Positions 37,557 to 48,677 of a DNA stretch of 64,000 nt are shown piece after piece. The notes below the pieces were generated by a model. It was not told the origin of the DNA. It saw only the letters and a program-made list of their open reading frames with translations, and did no database searches. The DNA comes from Eutrigla gurnardus (Eukaryota; Chordata; Actinopteri; Perciformes; Triglidae), in the NCBI GenBank assembly GCA_963514095.1, contig OY741271.1, positions 23,249,561 to 23,313,560 of the forward strand, written 5' to 3'. The position numbers and the translations under genes are program-made. Position 1 is the stretch's first letter. The number at the start of each line of letters is the position of its first letter.

Positions 37557-39890
37557 TCGGCCTGTAACAGCACTGATTCACTCAGACGTCACTGATTCAT
37601 ACCACCAGACGGATTCACATCCACTAATCAATGGACCTTCAAAGTGAAAATGATAATTGTAGTTAAAAACTGTGATTGAGCTGGGATGAATGTTGATCTT
37701 CACACATGTTCAATCTTAATATGCACTAATTCCCTACTTCTTTTCACTCCCAGACCTTGGAAAGCCATTATACTGGTGGTTTTATTATTTGGCAAATCTA
37801 GAGGAAGCAAGCAAGACAACTTAATATAGCACTTTTTTTAAACACATATATTACAAAGTGCTTTAAATGAAGGGAAGGGAAAGATGGAGATAAATGGGAC
37901 AATGAAGACGATGTGTGTTAAATGAGTGTGTAACCCACAAAATAACAGAAAGATTGATGTAAGAATGATGTAAGAAAGATGTGCACTGATTTGCCCCCTG
38001 CAATACTTTTCCTCCTGGGGGTCAGAGGGCTCATGCTCAAAGAGATAGGGAGCCAATAGGGAGAAACTAAATCAGGATATCTGTTTGAGGAGATGTAAGC
38101 ATGGTTGACTTCTTCCAAGTCGATAGATTGAAGACATGGGCTTTTGATTCTCGTCATGTTCTTTAGTTGAAAAAAGAAGGACTGAACTAGCCATATGGAG
38201 GTCAAAATTTAGACTAGGATCAGAACTAATCCCAAGATTATTTTTTATACTGGGTTACATTTTTTGTGTAAGTGGACCATTTATATTAGAGTAATTTTTA
38301 ATTATTGTATCTGGACCAATAAAACTAATTTTGTATAATTCAAATAGTTTACCCACCGTTAACACCTAAACTATGAACCTAGGACAGCAATATATGTCTA
38401 AGAGCAAATTTCAAGTATTTAAAAATATGCTTATTAGCAATCTATGCCACAGAATGACGCCAACCTTTGTGTTGACAGATATTGTATTCTGACGTGAGCA
38501 ATTCAACTATTAACTTGTACAGTTTTGTGTCTTTGTAGTCATGCGACATTGCACTTATTCATTTTCTGTTTTGTTGTAAATAATTCTGGACAGATGTCTC
38601 TTATGTATAGTGTAACATGTCTCAATATTTTACATTTTTCCTGCATTTTTGCTCTCAATGATTTTTGTGTTTTTGATTTATATGTTTTCCATATTACAGT
38701 ATGAGTTCTATAGTCATGTTGTACATACAGTAGCATTTCCCAATGTTTCACTCAATAATATATTGTACAGTACACATGTGCCTTTTGCCGATGAGCTGTT
38801 TAAACCTGCACACAGTAATACACAGCACCACAGAAGTCATTCGTGTTTTTTTCTTATTTCTTTCTCTGGTGTCTTTGTTGATGTCTTCTTCACATAAGCA
38901 TGCTCTGTACCTCTGTCGGACCAGATGACCTTGCTCCTCTACTTCGCTCCTCTACTTCAGCTGGCCGGCTGGTACCACCATCGCTGAAATCAAACAAATG
39001 TCGCTCAGCAAAGTCCAGACTCTTCTCTGTTCTGGCGCCTCAGTGGTGGAACGAACTCCCGACTAATGTCAGGACAGCAGAGTCATTTGCCATTTTCCGA
39101 AAAAGGCTCAAGACTCACCTGTTCAGACTTCACCTCGACTCTACATAGCATGACCCACTAACGCCCCCCCCAAAAAAAAAAAAAAAAAACCTTACCTATA
39201 GCACTCTGATCGTAGCACTGTTGCTCTTGAAGTACTAGTTTACTCAGATGAGGACCTAACACTTGTTCTATTTTTAGCTCTTACTTTCTCAGCAATGATA
39301 CCTTGTGGTTTCTTTGTCTCCTTCTTTTGACAAATGTACTTATTGTAAGTCGCTTTGGAAAAAAGCGTCTGCTAAATGACCTAAATGTAAATGTAAATGC
39401 ATATTGCAGAAGGATTAAATTCAACATTCCCTGTAATATTACAGTATTAGAAGACCATATCACCTTAATTTTGAGCACTGGACCCCAAATTGCACCTGAA
39501 GGCTGTGACAGTGACAAACTGGCTACTCCTTAATGCCACATGTTGCACAAATAGCATATAATACGCAGACCATGTTGAAAATGTTCATGTTAGAATGGTG
39601 CATAGGCATAAGTAGGCTATAGCACATGTATACATACATGTGAGGCCACACATGTAAGCCTATAATTGTACTCTAAGCTGTTACTTGGACTCCGGGGTGA
39701 TTCACTTCAGTTTTATTCTTTCATTTTCTTTAGCAGCCTACACGTGTCATTTCCTGAAAACCAGCAGGTGCAGAAACTCAAACGTGGTATTTAGAGGCTG
39801 TACAAAAACGAGGAAGTCTCTGATGCTGTGTTTCTGTTTAATGTCTTCTGTCTCACTCTAAGAGAAGGACAACTGCTCCAGAAGAAGACA
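37557..39890. other. Region between ccn5 and the first P2Y gene
   Basis: It holds the ccn5 3' UTR (candidate AATAAA near 38318), a truncated L2-type LINE (38905-39399) and otherwise no recognisable coding exon. A pyrimidine-rich stretch ending in AG at about 39862 could be the 3' splice site of a leader intron for the receptor gene. Confidence 0.45.
38905..39399 (+). mobile_element. 5'-truncated L2-type LINE
   Basis: The open frame through 38945-39145 reads the extreme C-terminus of a LINE ORF2 (SRLFSVLAPQWWNELPTNVR, then RLKTHLFRLH). The tail ends with GTAAGTCGCTTTGG, AAAAAGCGTCTGCTAAATGA and a short ATGTAA repeat, the conserved 3' tail of fish L2-clade LINEs and their partner SINEs. Only the last roughly 500 bases are present, typical of truncated reverse transcription. 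Confidence 0.8.
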
Positions 39891-40895
39891 ATGAATAAGA
39901 CATCTTGTCAACATATCAGCTTTGATTTTTCAGGAAAATTCCTTCCTCCTGTTTACATCTCGGTCTTCATCATTGGTCTGGTAGCTAACGGATGGGGATT
40001 AAAGTCCTTGCTGCAGAAATGGAAGAAACTGGGTAACGTGAATGTTTTTGTACTCAACCTTGGACTTGCAGACATTCTGTATCTGCTCACGCTCCCATTT
40101 TTGGTGGTGTACTATTTGATGCGGAGTAAATGGATCTTTGGAGATGCATTCTGCAAGATCACAAGATTCTGCTTCAACCTGAATCTATATGGCAGCATTT
40201 GGTTTCTTACCTGTATCAGTGTGTACAGGTACCTGGCTATTGTCCATCCAATGAGAATGATGGGAAGAATTACTGTCAGCCACTCTGTGGGGATCTCAGT
40301 CATGGTTTGGCTGTTGGTGGGCATTCAAAGTCTTCCCGATATGTTCTTCACCAAAACATATGAAAACAACACTGAGAAGTGTTTTGATACCACCACCCAC
40401 TACTTCGTTGAGGAATACCTGAACTACAGCCTCGGATGGACATTCACTGGGTTTTGTATCCCATTTCTCATCACGCTGGGCTGCTATGGACATGTGATTG
40501 TCGTTCTCTGCCGCACGGGCACTGACAAGGTCCTGAAACAGAGATGCTTGAAGTTGCTTTGCATCTTGATCCTTCTCTTCTCTGTTTGTTACCTGCCATA
40601 TCACGTATTGAAGTGCCTCAACCTCTTGTCAAGAGTTCTGTCCAAGCAGAAGATATGCCGTGATTGGTTCAATGGAGTCTACATCGCTCATCAGATAAGT
40701 CGTGGCCTCGTGTGTCTGAACAGTGCTCTCAACCCTCTGGTTTACCTCCATGGAAATGAAGATATTGCTGCTCAGATCAGACGGCGACTCCAGCAAGCTC
40801 GTCAGATGTTCAGCCGTCGGTTTTTGTCTAACTCTGCTAGTGAAACCGTGGCTCAAATCACAGACAGAAGTTTAACAGAAGAACATCATGTTTAA
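39891..40895 (+). CDS. P2Y purinoceptor 1-like GPCR, copy A
   Basis: Class A seven-transmembrane receptor of the P2Y group (nucleotide-sensing in its best-known members), 334 aa in a single exon. The first in-frame ATG is at 39891. Landmarks: TM1 N33 in GLVANG; TM2 LADILY (59-64); C88 at the top of TM3 paired with C164 in extracellular loop 2; VYRY (111-114) in place of DRY; TM6 FSVCYLPYHVLK with the H-x-x-K nucleotide-binding motif; TM7 QISR (Q-x-x-R) and NPLVY. Sequons lie at N2 and N159. The closest family I recall is P2Y1, which shares LYGSI-FLTCIS and GDAFCK-like blocks. Copy B at 44538 is almost identical across the membrane core. AATAAA follows at 40934. The actual ligand cannot be told from the sequence. 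Confidence 0.9.
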   Translation: MNKTSCQHISFDFSGKFLPPVYISVFIIGLVANGWGLKSLLQKWKKLGNVNVFVLNLGLADILYLLTLPFLVVYYLMRSKWIFGDAFCKITRFCFNLNLYGSIWFLTCISVYRYLAIVHPMRMMGRITVSHSVGISVMVWLLVGIQSLPDMFFTKTYENNTEKCFDTTTHYFVEEYLNYSLGWTFTGFCIPFLITLGCYGHVIVVLCRTGTDKVLKQRCLKLLCILILLFSVCYLPYHVLKCLNLLSRVLSKQKICRDWFNGVYIAHQISRGLVCLNSALNPLVYLHGNEDIAAQIRRRLQQARQMFSRRFLSNSASETVAQITDRSLTEEHHV

Positions 40896-40933
40896 CAGGA
40901 ACATTTTAAATATTGTACTGTTTATTTCATTCT

Positions 40934-40939
40934 AATAAA
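40934..40939 (+). other. Polyadenylation signal of P2Y copy A
   Basis: AATAAA 39 bases after the stop codon, implying a very short 3' UTR. Confidence 0.6.
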
Positions 40940-40959
40940 CACACTCAAAACAAACAAAG

Positions 40960-43900
40960 CTCAGGTTTTATTATTATTACTATTATTATTATCAGGTTTA
41001 ACTATTATGAAAACCATTGAACATGTTCAATTTTGGAAAGGTGTGATGAGACAACCACATATTGTGGGTTGTGGTGAGGGGGCTCAGTGCTACGCATGAT
41101 CTTTTTTGTAAAAAAAAAAAACCAGGAAGGTAAAATATGAATGTGTAAAAATAAACAGGATGCAAACTGTATGAGCGCTCCACTGGCTGCATCAACCGCA
41201 CATCAAAAGGTGCACAGCGAGGCCATAAAGTTCCCAAGCAGTAGTGAAACTTAGCTCCACCTCAGCTGCAAAATGATGCACACATGAATCACTCAATAAT
41301 ATTAATCCAATAATTAAATATAAATTATTCGTAAAAGCAAAAGTTGTACAGCCCCAAACAGCATAACGTAGTCTGTTTTGACATCTATGTATGTATTATG
41401 ATTTATTGTCATAAAATTTGACCTGTCTGAAGGTAAAGGGGCGGGCTGTAGAGGTCAGAGGTCGCAGGGTGAAGCCACTGACTAAATGTAGGAGTCATGT
41501 AAACATTGCTAACTGAATATGTCGAGTTAAAACACCTAGTTGGTGACATTTTGCGCTGTTAAGAAGGTAAACAAACAAAACAGTTACACATGTGTGTATT
41601 TTGAATACTAATTCATCGAATACCGATTCGATGTGTTTAAAAAATTTAAAAAAAATGCTAATCGCTATTTGGGCGTTAGCATGCTAGCGACGTTAGCCTT
41701 GTACTCACTGAGAACAATGCTAGCGACGTTAGCGCGACGTTAGCATCGTTCTCAGTGGAGCTTGTTACTGTGGATTCTTACACTGCCGAAAATTGCCCAC
41801 GAAATCATAATTACGATAAAAACTCGGAGATTATTTTTGATAGCCAAGTTTTCTGTGACCAGAACCTTTGGCGGAGAAGAGGACATATTCAGTCATGGAT
41901 GGTACGTATTTCTTTATTTTAGCAGTGCAACAAGTATTAGCTGTTCCTTGTGTACATAATTTTAATCTGTAATCTATTTACAATTAACTTGATGAAGACC
42001 AATGCAATGTATCGTTCTACCCATGACACATTGACTAGTCTAGTCATTGACTAATAGTCTGCTAGCGTGGTTACTTTATTATATATTGTATATAATTAAT
42101 ACATGAAAAATAACTGAACTTGAGTAAATGTGCTTTGTTGCATGTTCCCACTGGTGTTAGCTGGTGTTGCTAAGATGAACATAAAAACAAACTCCTTAGT
42201 AGCAGAAGTAACTGAGGAGACATTTTAATTACATGACAGAAAGGATGAGGAAACTCCCCTGAGGAGAAGATGTCTCTCCCCTTCATGCAGCTTCATCCTC
42301 TTCCATACAAGCCATGGTTTTGTGAGTACCAACCAATCTTGAATGTGTGTTTTATTTCAGTAGCTTGCACTCGCAGGTGAATTGCAGCCATTTCTCCCAG
42401 GCCACATCTCATGCCTTCATCCTATTATTTTATTTTGAAGGACATTAAGTTGCAGAGTGACTGTGTGCATATGAGCCCCTTTAGATTATACATGGAAAGT
42501 TATTGATTCAGGTTGAATTATGCAGGGCTGACCCCAAAACAGGATTTTCAGACTCAACAGGGTTGACTTCTGTATAAATTTGTCACGTGCTTGTGGTCAA
42601 CATTCGCGCTGATTTTTTTTTCAATACACCTTACCTATAATGATGAGAAAATATTATTCACTCTCCTACTCAGTTAGTGTCATACTGCTAGCCCTCATAT
42701 ATCACCCTATATTACTCTAATGATTTACCATAATTAGAGGTATTAATCTTCATTGGCCTCATAATTTAATTCAATTATCATTCACCTGTCAATGATTTAA
42801 ATGCATTTAAATTCTGTTTTCAACCTTGTTTCCATAGTTTTGTCAAAGCAAGGGCTGTGCTTTAACTGGTTCAATGGAGTCTACTTTGCTCATCGGTTAT
42901 GTCGTGGCGTTGTGTCTGAACGTTGCTCTGTCTCAAATGTCTGGTTGAATTGTCAGTCTTCTAGTTAATTATCAGGGGGCATTTTAATGCTGCGTGGTGT
43001 TATGAGTTACATGGGACTATATTCAATCAAATGAAGTGATTTCAAGTTTGTAATTATTGTGATTAGGAGGACAAATTATTGCAACGACAGAGTGTTGCTT
43101 CATGATGAATTCGTATGGACTCTCACCAAGGCAACATTAATTTTATTTTATTTTTTTCAAATAAGGGGTGTGATTTTGTGCACAAGATTGATTTATCCTC
43201 TCTTGATGAGGTCAAAGCAGTTGCTGTAGCGGGTCACATGCAGCCTACTACAGAAATAGAAAATGGAGATAACTAAATGGTAGTTCAAATGTTATTAAAT
43301 GTTACATTCAAATCAGTTAATCTTAATAACAGAAATTCAGCAGTTCACTTTGCATTTCAAACAAGATTCTGTTAAGTAAGATAAATGTACTTTTTATAAT
43401 TGTAAATCTACTGTTTTTAATCAAATTAATTGAAATACTTTTAATTTGATTTAAACACTTCGGTATATTTTTTTCTCAAGTGCTCGTAGTATTATTAACA
43501 CTCAAAGTTATTACTGATTTATTTTGTTCAATACACCTCACCTACAAATATATAGAAGAAATCATGAGTTTAAGTCACTCCTTTGTCTATATATTATATA
43601 TTTATAGTTCAGTGCACTGAACTCATATGTCAGCCTATATTATTCCAAGTCATTTTTATACTCACCCAAACCCTCACCCTTATATTCTCACCCAAGACTA
43701 CGACCCATCTGCTTGCAACCCCTCAAAAGATAAAGAAAAACAATGTTGGCCTGCTAGACACATCTCTTTCACTTTTATGCTCATGACGGGATAAACCTTT
43801 CATATAGGTTAGCTAGAAACCTTGACTTTGACGCCCCCCTCTGGCCAGTTAACTTAACCACAACTGTAATGCATTGACTTTTCTCTATCTAACAATGTTA

Positions 43901-44460
43901 GGCCATTTTTTCATGTCTTTCCATGTTATCCCCCCAGTAAAGATCAATTAAAGTATAATTGAATTCAATCTGTAAGTTTCAATATTAAATGCTATTAAAT
44001 ATTGAGACTTCAATATTATTAAATGCTATTTAATATTAAGACTAATAGATTTAATTTGATTATACTTTAATTTTGGACAATTCATATTATTAATTGTTCA
44101 AAAAGACTTTTCCAACAGAGAGAGACTCTTATCTTCACATTTGTGTGAAGGTTGAAACATGAACTGTTGACACACTTAATTAATAAATAATGATATTGAC
44201 CTGATCTTTGTGGGCTAAGCTGTTACTGTACATAAGGGGGAAAACATCTTACACTTTAGCAGATCATGTTCAACATTATCTTCAACATGCCATATGATAT
44301 GCCATAGAGATTTTTATATAGTGCTTTTAATTTGATAGAATAATAAGCAGTCATAAGGCACACATGGACATTTGGAAGTGGTACATTTTATCGTGATCTC
44401 AGATCTACAGTTCAGACAGTGAGAGTACAAACAGGAAGTCATGTTTGAACAAATACTAGG
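40960..44460. other. Region between the two intact P2Y genes
   Basis: It contains a decayed receptor fragment (42837-42950), a near-palindrome (41706-41757) and AT-rich sequence. No other coding exon is recognised. Pyrimidine-rich sequence ending CATAAG at about 44484 resembles a 3' splice site before copy B. Confidence 0.45.
42837..42950 (+). pseudogene. Decayed P2Y-like fragment (TM6-TM7 region)
   Basis: It aligns by eye with copy A around 40635-40735: TGTCAAAGCAAGGGCTGTGC, then GGTTCAATGGAGTCTACTTTG, then CTCATCGGTTATGTCGTGGC and GTCTGAACGTTGCTCT. Small deletions break the frame, and homology stops shortly after the TM7 start. No upstream part is recognisable nearby. It is a relic of an additional tandem copy or of a partial duplication. 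Confidence 0.8.
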
Positions 44461-44537
44461 TCATGTTTTCTCTCGCTTCTCATAAGCCAGATCATCCACA
44501 GACGAAAAGATTTGTTAAGCTCTTTCCAGACGACAGA

Positions 44538-45545
44538 ATGAATACATCTTCTTGCCCTCGTGTCAGTTTTCACTTTGAACACAGATTCCTTCCTCCTGTT
44601 TACATCTTCGTCTTCATCATTGGTCTGGTAGCTAACGGATGGGGATTAAAGTCCTTGCTGCAGAAATGGAAGAAACTGGGTAACGTGAATGTTTTTGTAC
44701 TCAACCTTGGACTTGCAGACATTCTGTATCTGCTCACGCTCCCATTTTTGGTGGTGTACTATTTAATGCGGAGTAAATGGATCTTTGGAGATGCATTCTG
44801 CAAGATCACAAGATTCTGCTTCAACCTGAATCTATATGGCAGCATTTGGTTTCTTACTTGTATCAGTGTGTACAGGTACCTGGCTATTGTCCATCCAATG
44901 AGAACGATGGGAAGAATTACTGTCAGCCGCTCTGTGGGGATCTCAGTCATGGTTTGGCTGTTGGTGAGCGTTCAAAGTCTTCCCAACATGTTCTACACCA
45001 AAACATATAGAAACAACACTGAGAAGTGTTATGACACCACCCACAAGATTTATGTTGAGGAATACCTGAACTACAGCCTCGGATGGACACTCACTGGGTT
45101 TTGTATCCCATTTCTCATCACGCTGGGCTGCTATGGACATGTGATCGTCGTTCTCTGCCGCACGGATACCACTGACAAGGTCCTGAAACAGAGATGCTTG
45201 AAGTTGCTCTGCATCTTGATCCTTCTCTTCTCTGTTTGTTACCTGCCATATCACGTATTCAGGAACCTCAACCTCCTTTCAAGAGTTCTGTCCAAGCAGA
45301 AGATATGCCGTGATTGGTTCAATGGAGTCTACATCGGTCATCAGATAAGTCGTGGCCTCGTGTGTCTGAACAGTGCTCTCAACCCTCTGGTTTACCTCCA
45401 TGGAAATGAAGATATTGTTGCTCAGATCAGACGGCGACTCCAGCAAGCTCGTCAAACATTTAGCCGCTTGTTTCCGCCAAACTGCTGCTGGGTGTCTGTG
45501 CCACAAATGGCAGATGAACTTGATGAAGGAGACTTAAACCGCTAA
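44538..45545 (+). CDS. P2Y purinoceptor 1-like GPCR, copy B
   Basis: Single-exon receptor of 335 aa, tandem paralog of the gene at 39891. An earlier in-frame ATG exists at 44463, but 44538 has a better start context (A at -3), matches the start of copy A (MNTSSC versus MNKTSC) and follows a possible 3' splice site. The TM1-TM7 core is nearly identical to copy A, including C88, VYRY, FSVCYLPYHV, QISR and NPLVY; the TM6 motif is H-x-x-R instead of H-x-x-K. Differences cluster in the N-terminus, extracellular loop 2 (SLPNMFYTKTYRNN against SLPDMFFTKTYENN, and YDTTHKIY against FDTTTHYF) and the C-terminal tail. One extra residue lies in the third intracellular loop (RTDTTDK). AATAAA at 45677. The ligand is unknown. 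Confidence 0.9.
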   Translation: MNTSSCPRVSFHFEHRFLPPVYIFVFIIGLVANGWGLKSLLQKWKKLGNVNVFVLNLGLADILYLLTLPFLVVYYLMRSKWIFGDAFCKITRFCFNLNLYGSIWFLTCISVYRYLAIVHPMRTMGRITVSRSVGISVMVWLLVSVQSLPNMFYTKTYRNNTEKCYDTTHKIYVEEYLNYSLGWTLTGFCIPFLITLGCYGHVIVVLCRTDTTDKVLKQRCLKLLCILILLFSVCYLPYHVFRNLNLLSRVLSKQKICRDWFNGVYIGHQISRGLVCLNSALNPLVYLHGNEDIVAQIRRRLQQARQTFSRLFPPNCCWVSVPQMADELDEGDLNR

Positions 45546-47429
45546 ATAACATTTAGCTCAAACAGCAGGCATCGTCACCAAATATTGGTGTGACAATAAT
45601 GGAAATGAAAGTTCTTAGTCGTTCTCTTATGTGTTGCTTTTTTTTTTTGCCTGAAAATGCTTTTGCTGTACAGTTAAATAAAAATACTTAAAAAAAAACT
45701 TTCTCTCTCCCTTATTGTTTCAAAATGTTGTACTTGAAGCAGTTTAGCATATCTGATGAAGCAGATGTACTTGCATTCATTAATTTGTTTGTTGTACATG
45801 GTTGGAATGCACTTATTGTCAGTTGTTTTGGATAAAAGCATAAACTACATAAGTGCAATGTGATGCAAGTGTCCTTTTTAAAACAGTGACTTTGAGAAGC
45901 CTCCAGCAACGGCAAATCCCCAAGGAGATGCAATCTCAGATACAATTTTGCAGACATCCTTGAAAATCACAAAGGAAACGACGAGGAGGTGGTGAGGAAA
46001 TTCCTCGGCTAAAAAAACAAGCAAAGCATTAATTTAGGCAGAGCACTGGATTTGGCCAACTGGCATCAGTTATTTCGTGTACAAATTGCTTCATAATCAT
46101 TGCCCCCTACACAGCTGTGCAGCTTGTAACATCCAGCTATATTCATGCAAGTGGTGCTACTATAATCTAACACTATCACTATAACTGCTGATATTCTTAT
46201 ATCAACGCTGTTTGCTGCCACCGCTCTCTCCACCACCACATCCTCACCACAAAGCCCATTCGTTCTGTAAATCTTCATAAAAACAGGTCAGATGTATGGT
46301 ATATTTATAAAACCATTCCCTAAAACAGCTGGGCACTGTAGGTTTTTATCAAACGTTACTCGAATTGGAGAAAATGTTCACTTGTTTCAGACTATATTTA
46401 GCCGTAAATTAATCCACATTTGGTGCTCCAGTGAGTATTTGGGGCAGCAGGACTGTGTTTGTGGGCTTGACTCAAAATAAACTACAGTGTTTCCGTTCGT
46501 GGTACTGAAGGAACATGTCAGTGCAACGGTGTGGCATATTGTTGTCTTTTTAGTCGTTTTTGAACAACAATGGCCTTCATGGCAGAGGAATAATATATAT
46601 CAGGCTTTGCTCAATCCTACTACTTTTTATTAGAATCTGGTCTTTAGGGTATGTTTGGTTCATTACGACTTGACTTGCTACCAAAATCTTATATCAGCGT
46701 TATAAAATACTGTTGAATGTTTAAACTAAAACCCTGATGCTGACTTGCACTCACTGGCCTCTTGCAGGCTCTTTCGTTCTGTTCACACCAAAAAGAAGAT
46801 GAGTAAGGTGTCATTATGAACCTTAGAGCAGGCATCCTTTGTTGATGCACTACATTTATACTTTGTTCTGCAATACCATTGCACACTCAGCACTCAAAGT
46901 GACTATTCAATCACACCCTATATCAGGAATAACTTTGGTTTCTGCTACAAATTTGAATGGCAGTTAAAACTGTGAAAATAAGCCCCAAATATAAATATAT
47001 TATCTCTTAAGAGATCATCTTTCAAAAAATGTAATTTCCATTAGAAACATTTGTTTGAAGGCTGTCAGGAGCATTGATACAGATTCACACAACAATTTGC
47101 TATACTGTATGTAAGGGTATAGTGGCTACCTGAGCAAAAAAGGAAGGTGCTTTCCCTCAGTGTGTGTTGTAATCTCAGCTTCTCTGTGCTTTGTTCACAT
47201 AGCTGGACTGGTCACACTGGCCTTTTAGTGAATGTGAGCGTGCCCACTGGCTAGCTCATGGCTACCACTCTGCACACCCCCACGCTGCCCTGACCACAGA
47301 AGTGCAATGCCCATCCTCCAGTTCCTTGTCAGGTAAACGCTGTTAACTCTGTCAGCACTTTTGCTGTTGTTCGCACTGTAAGTGGTGTTAGCATCGTTAG
47401 CTGCGAGCCATGTAGATATGCTCTTAATG

Positions 47430-47670
47430 TCATGATTGGCACCCACCAACCACCCAAGTGGTATGACCTGTATGTATTTAATGCTGGTGCTGCAGTAGCT
47501 CTGTCCGTGTCAGTTCACCTCCTGGGCACTGCCGAGGTGCCCTTGAGCAAGGGACTCCTAGCGCTGTATATTAGCTGTCCAGTACACCTAATTGTCAAGG
47601 ATGGGTTAAAAATTAGGCTGCATTTCATTCCGTGCTATGCTGTGTATGTGCGGTAACAATAAAAAATGAA
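47430..47670 (+). repeat. SINE-like fish repeat
   Basis: It contains CTGGGCACTGCCGAGGTGCC followed by CTTGAGCAAGGGACTCC, a core shared by many dispersed copies in fish genomes, and ends in an A-rich AATAAAAAATG stretch. Class not certain. Confidence 0.5.
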
Positions 47671-47947
47671 TTCACTTTTAACCATTTAAAACAATTCAGA
47701 GCATTTATTACATCATACATTAATAACTGAGATTAAGAAACACATCTTGAACTTGAGAGTTAGGATTTTCACACAGAATTAGTTCCATACCCCCAAATTA
47801 TGAAAAGTCTTCACAGGAAGAACTCAGAACAACAAGGTTAAAACATTTTTGTTGTATCGCTCAATTCACATTGCATGTAGAAAAAACCAACATACGCGCA
47901 GATGGAAATAATTTACTAACTGTCCAGAAGAAAAGGTGACGTTGTGC

Positions 47948-48075
47948 ATCCGACCAGTGCTCTCAGACCTGTAAGTTACCTTCATTGAAAGGGGAATATT
48001 CCTGCAGCTTCTCCAGCAAGCTTGTCAGATGTTTAGCCATTTGTTCCTGTCAAACTCTGGCTCAGATAAAGTTTA
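47948..48075 (+). pseudogene. Decayed P2Y-like fragment (TM7 and C-terminal tail)
   Basis: It corresponds to copy A around 40720-40855: AGTGCTCTCAGACCTGTAAG, TTACCTTCATTGAAAGGGGA, CTCCAGCAAGCTTGTCAGATG, TTTAGCCATTTGTTCC and, further on, TGGCTCAGATAAAG. In-frame stops and a deletion disrupt the frame. The retained CAGATG after the CAGCAAGCT block is shared with copy A rather than copy B. Confidence 0.75.
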
Positions 48076-48677
48076 ACACAACTAAAGTTATAGTAATGCT
48101 GTGAAAATAGTTCAGTATATAGACTTTCTAATAATTTCACTTGTGCCCCTTATGAATTATGAATTATTACTTTATATAAGGTTCTTGTAACTGCTCCTTG
48201 TGTTTGGAATTTCAATACACAAACTAATGATAATTAGTTCCCAGAAGGGGGGAAAAACAATACAATATTGTTAAAGTAATTCATGATGCATTTTAAGCAC
48301 CAAACATTATGTGAAATATGCACAGCATAACAACAACAGCAAAAAAGTCATCAGGGAACAATATTTTGAAGCTATTATAGAATTAGCTTTCCGGCTAAGG
48401 GCCTGTGTCCATATAGCATTTTTTTAATAGCCTAAGAGCCCATTTTAATGGGAGCAGATCAGCTGGGCAGATACAGAATGTTGTTGATGTTGTTTATCAC
48501 CGTACACCGACAAATAGATAGTAGTATCCCCAGCTTGTGCTTGTCTGCCAGAAAAACATGCTATATGGCCAAAGCCTAATATATTAATGCAAGTCCTGTA
48601 TATTGCTTCCTGATTCCACAGTATCTGTAGCACTCTGAGTTACACATCTTTTTTCATCTCACTCTTCATGGGGTTAT

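Larger units (their letters stand above)
45546..48677. other. Region between P2Y copy B and the UGT gene
   Basis: It contains an L2/SINE-type tail remnant near 45800-45870 (GTTTTGGATAAAAGCATAAA), a SINE-like fish repeat (47430-47670), a second decayed P2Y fragment (47948-48075) and the presumed UGT 3' UTR at the right end. No other exon is recognised. Confidence 0.45.

Noticed and set aside
38900..39148. 82-codon frame upstream of the P2Y gene
   Set aside because: It reads the C-terminal end of an L2-type LINE ORF2 and is followed by the LINE tail.
39828..39890. Upstream extension of P2Y copy A
   Set aside because: The extension begins with GTG, not ATG, and runs through a pyrimidine-rich stretch ending in AG, more like a splice acceptor than coding sequence.
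47490..47580. tRNA gene in the SINE-like repeat
   Set aside because: I could not find a full cloverleaf or both internal promoter boxes; the core matches a common dispersed fish repeat.
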